From: Bacillota bacterium
GTDB taxonomy: Bacteria; Bacillota; Clostridia; Christensenellales; Pumilibacteraceae
NCBI GenBank assembly: GCA_009779975.1
Contig: WRAY01000015.1
Span: 1-56,063 of the forward strand
Direction of reading: 5' to 3'
Length of the DNA stretch: 56,063 nucleotides
Shown: in pieces, positions 50,021-56,063 of the stretch
How the letters are laid out: every line of letters begins with the position of its first letter
Position numbering within the stretch: the stretch's first letter is position 1
Program-made: the position numbers and the translations under genes
The notes under the pieces: generated by a model
Told to the model about the DNA's origin: nothing
Seen by the model: the letters and a program-made list of their open reading frames with translations, nothing else
Databases searched by the model: none

Positions 50021-50162
50021 CAAAGAATAAAATAGATTTTTGATGAAAAACACACGATAAGCGTTCTTTTTCGTATTAGAAATACGAAAAATGGTTGCTT
50101 TCGTGGGTTTTTCGCAAAAAGATATTTTCAAGACTGTTCAATTTGTGGACTGTTTGAGTATA
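49995..50162. mobile_element. MITE-like element with long terminal inverted repeats and TA flanks
   Basis: The left end TATACTCAAACAGT and then AAATTGAACA is mirrored at the right end by TGTTCAATTT and ACTGTTTGAGTATA, with four unmatched bases between the blocks. Inside, GAAAAACACACGA and TCGTGGGTTTTTC, and CGTAT/ATACG, continue the pairing, so the whole 168 bp folds on itself. The TA at each edge fits TA target duplication as in IS630/Tc1-mariner-derived MITEs. No coding frame. Confidence 0.75.
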
Positions 50163-50204
50163 AATTGTAGGAGACGCCGCCCTCGGCGTCCCCTGCAAAA
50201 ATTG
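50163..50204. repeat. Palindromic GTAGG-family repeat beside the MITE
   Basis: AATTGTAGGAGACGCCG and CGGCGTCCCCTGCAAAA form a palindrome of the GTAGGGG type directly next to the MITE right end. Confidence 0.65.
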
Positions 50205-50226
50205 CAAAGAGGACAAAGTGTGCGTT

Positions 50227-51393
50227 TTACTTCTTCTTGCTGGTAAAACTCGGTTCGACTATCATTGTGCATGAGGCGTTTGAGGCGATGGCTTGTCCTT
50301 CACCGACAACTCCTAACCCTTCGGTTGTTGTGCATGAAATGTTGACTTGGTCGGGATGAATTTCCAGAACTCCTGCGATATTAAATCTCATTTGGTCGAC
50401 AAAAGGGGAAAGAGTGGGGGCTTGAGCAATAATAACCGCTGAGATGTTTGATATTTTGTAGAGTTTTCTATAAACTTTTTGCTTGACTTTTTTCAATAAG
50501 TAAAGACTTGAAATATCTTTAAATTTCGGATCTTTGTCCGAAAATAGTTGTCCGATATCAGGGAGTGATGCAGCGGACAAAATAGAGTCCATTATTGCAT
50601 GAGTGAGAACATCAGCATCGGAGTGACCGAGAAGTCCTTTGTGGAAGGGGATATCAACCCCGCCCAATATGAGGCGTCTTCCTTCAACCAGTTTGTGAAC
50701 ATCATATCCGACTCCAACTCTAACATTTGAAACAGCAGGCACAAACAAATCTGACTGATGAGTTACTTTGATGTTTGAAATCTCGCCTCCGATAATGTGG
50801 GCAGAATATCCCGCTCTTTCAAAAACTTCGCTGTCATCAGTAAAATTGCCTTTCACTTTGTCATAGGCATCTTGAATTTGTGAAAAGACGAATGATTGGG
50901 GGGTTTGAATGTTGTATAGTCCGCTTCTTGAAAGGGAGCGGATGATTTTGTTTGTTTTGATGAATTTTATTGTGTCAATTGTCGGAATTGCGGTCACTCC
51001 GCTGCCATATTCAATCGCACTTCTAATACTCTCGTCAATCGTTTCCGCTTTGACATAAGGGCGGGCTCCGTCATGAATGACAACAATATCACAATATCCC
51101 AACTCCGTAAGACCGCGGCGAACGGAGTCACTTCTTGTTTGACCGCCAAAACAATATGAAACATTCGGATACAAATCAACTATTCTTTGAATCTCACCCT
51201 CATCATATGGATTGATGACCAAAACAATAGAGCCGACAAGACTCCTTTGAAATCTGTCAATTGTCATTTCCAAAATTGTTTTTTTGCCGACTTGATATAA
51301 AAGTTTATTATAATAAAGCCCTGCACGAGTTCCTGTCCCTGCACAAACTATTAACGCACATATGCTCAAATTTTTTTCTTTTAAGTTATTCAT
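50227..51393 (-). CDS. ispDF: Bifunctional IspD/IspF of the MEP pathway
   Basis: The 388-residue fusion carries out two MEP-pathway steps: CTP transfer to MEP and, after IspE, closure to MEcPP. The IspD part (1-220) has ALIVCAGTGTRAG, HDGARP and IQTPQSF. The IspF part (about 225-388) has the zinc ligands D231 and H233 in GYDVHKL and H265 in GHSDADVLTH, plus TTTEGLGVVGEG near the end. AGGAGC precedes the ATG. It starts 14 nt after the rqcP stop, in one operon. IspG in this window consumes the product. Confidence 0.95.
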   Translation of the reverse strand: MNNLKEKNLSICALIVCAGTGTRAGLYYNKLLYQVGKKTILEMTIDRFQRSLVGSIVLVINPYDEGEIQRIVDLYPNVSYCFGGQTRSDSVRRGLTELGYCDIVVIHDGARPYVKAETIDESIRSAIEYGSGVTAIPTIDTIKFIKTNKIIRSLSRSGLYNIQTPQSFVFSQIQDAYDKVKGNFTDDSEVFERAGYSAHIIGGEISNIKVTHQSDLFVPAVSNVRVGVGYDVHKLVEGRRLILGGVDIPFHKGLLGHSDADVLTHAIMDSILSAASLPDIGQLFSDKDPKFKDISSLYLLKKVKQKVYRKLYKISNISAVIIAQAPTLSPFVDQMRFNIAGVLEIHPDQVNISCTTTEGLGVVGEGQAIASNASCTMIVEPSFTSKKK

Positions 51394-51407
51394 TATTGCT
51401 CCTATAA

Positions 51408-51653
51408 TTATTCACTAATAACTTCATATAACCCGGTTGCAGCATCTTTATTTGCTTTTTCGTCCAATTTCAAAACCCGAAAACTGGCATCGCCTTTTCC
51501 GAATTCAATCTTGATGATGTCGCCGATTTTCAATCGATATGCCGGTTTTGCCGCTTTGCCGTTGACAAAAATTTTGTTGCCGGAACATGCATCCGCCGCC
51601 ACAGAACGCCTTTTTAATATTCTGGAAACTTTCAAAAATTTATCTATTCTCAT
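51408..51653 (-). CDS. rqcP: S4-domain RNA-binding protein RqcP
   Basis: This is an 81-residue protein beginning MRIDKFLKVSRILKRRSVA, closely like Bacillus YabO/RqcP. The S4 fold is followed by a C-terminal region with DAATGLYEVI. RqcP helps RqcH add alanine tails to nascent chains on stalled 50S subunits. Start at 51653 is chosen because homologues begin there. The longer frame from 51704 would add residues encoded by a degenerate CCACTAAT-type repeat. It heads an operon with ispDF. Confidence 0.85.
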   Translation of the reverse strand: MRIDKFLKVSRILKRRSVAADACSGNKIFVNGKAAKPAYRLKIGDIIKIEFGKGDASFRVLKLDEKANKDAATGLYEVISE

Positions 51654-51654
51654 A

Positions 51655-51745
51655 GTTTTGGTGGTTTGTGATTGGTGTTTAGTGGTTTGTGAAGGATGTG
51701 TCATAGATCATAATCAACCACTAGTCAAAAATTACTAACCACATT
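51655..51745. repeat. Degenerate ACCACTAATCAC-type repeat tract
   Basis: Read on the minus strand this tract is a run of imperfect CCACTAATCAC/ACAAACCACC words. Similar tracts lie at 8450-8500, 9985-10037, 35610-35630, 3520-3560 and 53960-54000, always next to gene starts or ends. Confidence 0.5.
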
Positions 51746-51826
51746 ATATATCATTCTTAACAAAAAGTCCATACTTTTTGCATACTTTTTTTAATTTATT
51801 TTTTCTTGACTTTAATTTATTTTTTC

Positions 51827-51855
51827 TTGACATTGTTTGTTTTTTAGTCTATAAT
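51827..51855 (+). promoter_or_regulatory. Promoter of the ABC exporter operon, leaderless type
   Basis: Consensus TTGACA (51827-51832), 17 nt spacer and TATAAT (51850-51855). The GTG at 51862 is 6 nt downstream. A second TTGAC lies in the A/T-rich repeat just before. Confidence 0.8.
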
Positions 51856-51861
51856 TAGTTG

Positions 51862-52512
51862 GTGATTATCAATATTTCAAACATTTCAAAAAAATATGGG
51901 GATTTTTATGCCCTTAGCAATGTCTCTTTGGAAATTGAAGAGGGTGAATTTTTGGCAATTGTCGGAGCATCGGGAAGCGGAAAGTCAACTCTTTTAAACA
52001 TCATCGGACAAATCGAAAAACCCTCGAAAGGGGATATTTTGATTGGCGAAGTTTCAACTTGCGACTTATCTGAAAAGGAAAGGGCAAAATTGCGAAATTC
52101 AACCTTTGGTTATATTTTTCAGCAGTTCTATCTTGAACCGCTTTATTCACTCTACAAAAACATTGAAATACCTTTAATTATCGCAGGCGAAAAAAAGGCA
52201 GTGCGAAAAGATAAGATTTTAAAAGCACTTGAAATGGTGGGGCTTAATGGAAAAGAAAAACAAATTTCAGCCACTCTCTCAGGCGGTGAAAAACAACGAG
52301 CGGCAATTGCAAGAGCACTTGTGACAAATCCGAAAATAATACTTGCGGATGAGCCTTGCGGAAATCTTGATTCAAAAAACACCGAAATTGTTCTTGAACA
52401 CTTAAAGCAAATCAACAAAAGCGGAAAAACAGTTCTAATGGTCACCCACAATATGGATGATACGAGTTATGCCGACAGAGTTATTAAATTGGTTGATGGA
52501 AAGATTGAATAA
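51862..52512 (+). CDS. ABC transporter ATP-binding protein, MacB/LolD type
   Basis: This is a 216-residue ATPase with Walker A GASGSGKST (35-43), Q-loop FQQFYLEPL, signature LSGGEKQRAAIARAL (about 137), Walker B IILADEPCGNLDS (about 157) and H-loop VTHNM. This subfamily pairs with FtsX-like permeases, and two follow on the same strand. Start GTG 51862 is favoured by the position of the promoter; a TTG one codon before is the alternative. The module likely exports lipids, peptides or antibiotics, or acts in signalling; no substrate can be given. Confidence 0.93.
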   Translation: MIINISNISKKYGDFYALSNVSLEIEEGEFLAIVGASGSGKSTLLNIIGQIEKPSKGDILIGEVSTCDLSEKERAKLRNSTFGYIFQQFYLEPLYSLYKNIEIPLIIAGEKKAVRKDKILKALEMVGLNGKEKQISATLSGGEKQRAAIARALVTNPKIILADEPCGNLDSKNTEIVLEHLKQINKSGKTVLMVTHNMDDTSYADRVIKLVDGKIE

Positions 52513-52515
52513 ACC

Positions 52516-52589
52516 TGTAGGGGCAGGCATTGATTGCCCGCACATCATAGTATAAAATTGTTCGGGCGGCATATTGCCGCTTCTGTAAA
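52516..52589. repeat. Palindromic GTAGGGG-family repeat, double unit
   Basis: TGTAGGGGCAGGCATTGATT then GCCCGCAC, an AT-rich spacer, and a second inverted unit TTCGGGCGGC...GCCGCTTCTGTAAATT. It separates the ATPase and first permease genes of one operon. Confidence 0.7.
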
Positions 52590-52611
52590 TTATCAAACCA
52601 ACCGCCAAACT

Positions 52612-53865
52612 ATGAAAAAATCACTATCATTATTTGCACTCGAGTTTCGCCTCGTCATTAAACAAAGCCTGTTGTTTTTGCTTATTGCAACGATAGTGTT
52701 TTCGCTTGCACTTGGAGTATATTCGTTTTCAAATGACTTGATGGATAATTATTATAATGAACTGGATCGTGATATTTATGAAAACGGAGCGTTTAGATTT
52801 TGGACAGACTCTTCTGAAGCGGACATAATTCGGGAAGTTCTTCCTCTTGCGGAGAATGCTAATGTTTGGAATGTTTGGGATATGAGAGGGATTTTGAGTG
52901 ATGTTTTGTTTTCTTATGGCGAAAAAAAGTTTTATTCAACCAACACTTTTTCCGAAGATATAAACGAGTGGAGATTTTTTGCAGGGAGAGGAATTACTTT
53001 TTTTGATGAACTAACCGCTAGTCAAGAGCGGGACATCAGCGGATTTGCTCAAGGGAGGCAATGGAGAGCAAGCGACAACTTTGCAAATGACGGCATTTAC
53101 AACATTTTTATATCAGCAATGCTTGCAGAGAGTTTAAATGCTTCCTACAACTCAATCGTTTCAGTAACAGCAATAGATGAAGAATTTGCTCCGGTTTTTA
53201 ATGTTCGGGTTGCCGGAGTTTTTGGAAACAATGAGGACATGATTGTTGAACTATTTTATTTTCCTTTAAATCTTGTTCTTGACATGCATGACACAAAAAG
53301 AGAGTATGGCTTTTTCCCGCCAATACTTCCTATAGCATTTCAAATAAATGATGCTCGCTCAATCCATCCATTCTATCGCATTTTACAAAATGCCTATGCA
53401 GACGGAAGATTTGAAAATGTCAGTGCGCCGTGGGTGTTAAATTCAATTCAGATGATGAGAACGACCGAGGCAATACTCATGGCACTTGCTTATTTGATGA
53501 TAGTCATTGCGTTTTTTATTCTCTCTAACATTCTTTCAATTTTGATTAATTCAAGAGGGGAGTTTATTGCAAAGTTAAAACTTTTAGGGGCAAATTCTAC
53601 AACAATATCACTGCTTTACTACACTGTTTTTTTAGCACTATTTATTGTTTCGTTTGCACTCTCAATCGGATTAAATTTTGTGATGCTAAACTACTATGCA
53701 AGCATAGCAACGAATCTCTTTGACTTTGAGTTTATAATTCATGCAAGACCTCTTTCAATCCTATGGATGTTTTTGGCAAGTTTGGGACTTATAGCACTTC
53801 GATATATATTTTTCAGACGAAAAATTTCAAAGATAGAGCCGTTGACATTATTAAGAGGTAGTTAA
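52612..53865 (+). CDS. FtsX-like ABC transporter permease 1
   Basis: This is a 417-residue membrane protein with one membrane segment near the start (about 18-38), a large external domain (about 45-300) and three segments at the C-terminus. It ends with KIEPLTLLRGS, the FtsX-family ending. Start at 52612 (MKKSLSL) is preferred: the longer frame from 52534 runs through a palindromic repeat. No clear ribosome binding site is seen. It works with the ATPase and the second permease as a MacB-type mechanotransmission transporter. Confidence 0.85.
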   Translation: MKKSLSLFALEFRLVIKQSLLFLLIATIVFSLALGVYSFSNDLMDNYYNELDRDIYENGAFRFWTDSSEADIIREVLPLAENANVWNVWDMRGILSDVLFSYGEKKFYSTNTFSEDINEWRFFAGRGITFFDELTASQERDISGFAQGRQWRASDNFANDGIYNIFISAMLAESLNASYNSIVSVTAIDEEFAPVFNVRVAGVFGNNEDMIVELFYFPLNLVLDMHDTKREYGFFPPILPIAFQINDARSIHPFYRILQNAYADGRFENVSAPWVLNSIQMMRTTEAILMALAYLMIVIAFFILSNILSILINSRGEFIAKLKLLGANSTTISLLYYTVFLALFIVSFALSIGLNFVMLNYYASIATNLFDFEFIIHARPLSILWMFLASLGLIALRYIFFRRKISKIEPLTLLRGS

Positions 53866-53871
53866 AAAATA

Positions 53872-53958
53872 AATTGTAGGGGCGGGGCGGGCGTCCCGAC
53901 CGCCCGTATTGGTCACGAAGTCAAGCAACGGGCGGTCGGGACGCCCGCCACTACAAGA
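53872..53958. repeat. Palindromic GTAGGGG-family repeat, long copy
   Basis: AATTGTAGGGGCGGGGCGGG and the arm to TCCCGACCGCCCG mirror CGGGCGGTCGGGACGCCCGC then CACTACAAG. It lies between the two permease genes. Confidence 0.85.
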
Positions 53959-54009
53959 TTATCTAATCACTAGACATCAATTGCCGACCACTGACCACAA
54001 TTCACCGTT

Positions 54010-55290
54010 ATGAAAATGACAGACATCATAAAACTTTCATTATATAACCTCTTAAAGAAGAGAAACAGTTACTTAAAAGTTTTCTTTAGTTTTTTGATTA
54101 TCTTTTTAATTTCAATCACAACTCTTCTCTTCACATTCTCACTAAACAATCTTTTTGATGATTTCATGCATGGAAGTCTTAGAGAAAACAGGGCAGGATT
54201 TCGGACAACTTGGGAAAATATCTATGAAAGACAAAACGAACTGTATGGGATTGACAATGTTCAAGGTGTTAGGGCTGAGAGGCTCAACCCTACATTTTTG
54301 CAAAACATCACAATAAGGCTCAACTCACAGCCTTTCGTCGGAGGGCAGTCTTCCAGTATCGTTGCCGTTGATGCCCTGTCACCAACAATCCCAAAAAACA
54401 TTGAACTGCTCTTCTATAATAACTATGGAACAAGTCCAATCATGGAGGGCGGACGAGACATAGAAAATGAAGGTGAGATTTTGATTAGTCAAAGAATTTT
54501 TGAACTTCATAACATTCCAAATCCTGAAATGTTTATAAACTCCTATATAACCGTGCAGGGCGAGATGGTTATATTTGACGGAGATTTTTTTATTGGAGAA
54601 TTGGCGCCTGTTTTCACTTCTTTTTCGTTTCAACTTGTTGGCATTTTGGACAGCCGCCTTGACAGTCTTTGGTCATTCAATCGTTTAGTAACAAAGGCAG
54701 ATCTTTCAAATGATGATGCCGTTTGGGTTGAGGTATGCTTTATCAGTTTTGACGGCGTTGAGGACACTCTCTACTCACTTTTTGAATTGTTTCCGGAAGT
54801 TGCTCTTCATGGACACTGGTGGTATGGCGGTCAAAACATAATCTATGACATGCGTTTCATTGAAAGAGTTCAAGACTTTATTCAAAATTTCCTCTTAATG
54901 CTAATCATCGTTATTGTCATAATGTTTCTTGCCTCAACAATTTTCAATCAACACTACCTTCTAAAAAAGAATAAATCATTCTATGGTATTTTAAAAGCAA
55001 AAGGGATGATGAACTCAAAGTTAACGGCAATGTATTTTATTGAACTTTTAGTCATATTACTTCTAGCCCAATTTCTCGGTTTTGGTCTCTCATTCGCTCT
55101 TATAGGCATTTTAAATATTCCGTTCAATGCGTTTTTCGGTTTTGTTTTTGTTTTCACTCCTCTGAATATTATTTTTGCATTTTTATTCGCCATGTCGGCA
55201 ACCCTCACTTTCGCAATATCAATCACAGCAATTATCTACTTTTCAATACTAAGAAAAGAAACAGTAACGCTGCTTAGAGGCAATAATTAA
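54010..55290 (+). CDS. FtsX-like ABC transporter permease 2
   Basis: This is a 426-residue membrane protein of the same plan as permease 1. One segment is near the start (about 22-45), an external domain spans about 50-285 and three segments lie at about 288-415. It ends RKETVTLLRGNN, matching the LRG ending of permease 1. Sequence identity between the two is otherwise low, so they form a heterodimer rather than a recent duplication. No clear ribosome binding site; a degenerate CACTAG/ACCAC repeat tract precedes it. Confidence 0.87.
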   Translation: MKMTDIIKLSLYNLLKKRNSYLKVFFSFLIIFLISITTLLFTFSLNNLFDDFMHGSLRENRAGFRTTWENIYERQNELYGIDNVQGVRAERLNPTFLQNITIRLNSQPFVGGQSSSIVAVDALSPTIPKNIELLFYNNYGTSPIMEGGRDIENEGEILISQRIFELHNIPNPEMFINSYITVQGEMVIFDGDFFIGELAPVFTSFSFQLVGILDSRLDSLWSFNRLVTKADLSNDDAVWVEVCFISFDGVEDTLYSLFELFPEVALHGHWWYGGQNIIYDMRFIERVQDFIQNFLLMLIIVIVIMFLASTIFNQHYLLKKNKSFYGILKAKGMMNSKLTAMYFIELLVILLLAQFLGFGLSFALIGILNIPFNAFFGFVFVFTPLNIIFAFLFAMSATLTFAISITAIIYFSILRKETVTLLRGNN

Positions 55291-55350
55291 TCCATGGAAA
55301 ATCGCCCCCAATTTACCATAAATTACAAAAAACTTTTTTTACAAAAACCG

Positions 55351-55379
55351 TTGACAGGGTGTTTAAAATGTGTTATTAT
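55351..55379 (+). promoter_or_regulatory. rRNA operon promoter P1
   Basis: TTGACA (55351-55356), 17 nt spacer and TATTAT (55374-55379), with A/T-rich sequence upstream like an UP element. Confidence 0.8.
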
Positions 55380-55385
55380 GGATAG

Positions 55386-55600
55386 GTTGCTGTCGTGAGA
55401 TAGCAACTTTATGTCTGTCGACATAAACAAATCGGACATTGAAAAGGGAATAGAAAGAACCATTGAAAAGACTATGTTAGTCAAAGAGAAGTGGAGCGGC
55501 AAAGTAACCAAATATATTACTCGCTCTTGAATTTAGTTGACTGACCTCGTTAATAGTTTTTTTGAGTTTGATGAGAGCAAATCCGCTCTTGTCAAAAAAA
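55386..55600 (+). promoter_or_regulatory. rRNA leader with hairpins
   Basis: GTTGCT (55386-55391) pairs with AGCAAC (55402-55407). TTTTTTTGA (55557-55565) pairs with TCAAAAAAA (55592-55600) around an inner AGAGC/GCTCT stem. These may be antitermination or processing elements. No gene is seen between 55291 and the 16S start. Confidence 0.45.
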
Positions 55601-55607
55601 TATCGAC

Positions 55608-55636
55608 TTGGCTTTAGTCGGACAAGTTGATATAAA
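55608..55636 (+). promoter_or_regulatory. Possible rRNA promoter P2
   Basis: TTGGCT (55608-55613), 17 nt spacer and TATAAA (55631-55636), about 50 nt before the 16S 5' end. Confidence 0.45.
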
Positions 55637-55684
55637 ATTGTACTTTTTTACAAAACAGTCAGTAGTATTGTTTTGAGAAATTAT

Positions 55685-56063
55685 CGAACATGAGAGTTTG
55701 ATTCTGGCTCAGGACGAACGCTGGCGGCGTGCTTAATACATGCAAGTCGAACGGGCGCAGCAATGCGTCAGTGGCGTACGGGTGAGTAACACGTGAAGAA
55801 TCTACCTTTATCTGGGGGATAACTTCTAGAAATAGAAGCTAATACCGCATGAGACCACGACTCGGCATCGAGTTGGGGTAAAAGATTTATCGGATAAAGA
55901 TGACTTCGCGGCTGATTAGCTTGTTGGTGGGGTAATGGCCTACCAAGGCAACGATCAGTAACCGGCCTGAGAGGGTGAACGGTCACACTGGAACTGAGAC
56001 ACGGTCCAGACTCCTACGGGAGGCAGCAGTAGGGAATATTGGGCAATGGAGGAAACTCTGACC
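55685..56063 (+). rRNA. 16S ribosomal RNA, 5' part (cut by window end)
   Basis: The universal GAGTTTGATTCTGGCTCAG lies at 55693, followed by GACGAACGCTGGCGGCGTGC and, later, ACTCCTACGGGAGGCAGCAG. The 5' end is set by analogy 8 nt before GAGTTTGAT. Helix 6 in V1 is short. The sequence is of bacterial Firmicutes/Clostridia type. Only the first 379 bases or so are inside the window. Confidence 0.97.

Noticed and set aside
55768-55986. Minus-strand open frame at the right end
   Set aside because: It lies entirely inside the 16S rRNA gene.

Overview
The window is about 56 kb of a low-GC chromosome, most likely from an uncultured Clostridia-like member of the Bacillota. Supporting signs are the partial 16S rRNA at the right end, a PolC-type N-terminal/exonuclease protein next to ispG, several lipobox signal peptides, an IspDF fusion, a cobalamin riboswitch and a giant 2-hydroxyacyl-CoA dehydratase activase. 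I do not place it below class level.

Layout. 1-3.5 kb: a surface beta-propeller/SH3-like protein and a small Cys-rich protein, with palindromic repeats. 3.9-6.6 kb: tRNA-Ser(GCU) followed by an accessory cassette of an AAA/ABC-type ATPase and a PD-(D/E)XK-like nuclease, plus an orphan gene. 7.0-12.4 kb: housekeeping secD-secF-recJ. 12.5-19.0 kb: one giant lipoprotein of about 20 tandem domains. 19.0-21.7 kb: murI, two small proteins and a subtilase. 21.7-28.3 kb: an accessory block in which the 3' end of the subtilase gene recurs twice downstream, bracketing first a toxin-antitoxin pair and then a four-gene operon (PAP2 phosphatase, histidine phosphatase, CrtC/DUF7064-like protein, PEP-utilising phosphotransferase). 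28.3-35.5 kb: metallophosphoesterase, a 14-repeat RCC1 lipoprotein, AEC transporter, glycosyltransferase/TPR protein and a small lipoprotein. 35.6-44.1 kb: the activase, ispG, a PolC-like protein without polymerase domains, and a CrtI-like oxidoreductase. 44.1-49.0 kb: tandem double-HTH regulators, a DUF6062-like protein, a SPOR-like membrane protein, and a B12-riboswitch operon (DUF4430-like lipoprotein plus ECF S component). 49.0-55.3 kb: a TA-flanked MITE-like element, metallophosphoesterase, ispDF, rqcP and an FtsX/MacB-like ABC exporter. 55.3 kb to end: rRNA operon promoters, leader and the first 379 bases of 16S rRNA.

How parts work together. SecDF aids protein export, used by the several large lipoproteins here. 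IspDF and IspG are both MEP-pathway steps. The B12 riboswitch controls a likely corrinoid uptake pair. The four-gene operon at 23.1-28.2 kb looks like one phosphoryl-transfer pathway of unknown substrate.

The most unusual signals are: the repeated subtilase tails, which read like att-type junctions of integrated modules; GTAGGGG...CCGCCC palindromes lying in frame inside protein genes, like Rickettsia palindromic elements; a PolC homologue reduced to N-domain, OB and exonuclease; several promoters whose -10 box sits only 6-8 nt before the start codon (leaderless mRNAs); and the giant repeat lipoprotein.
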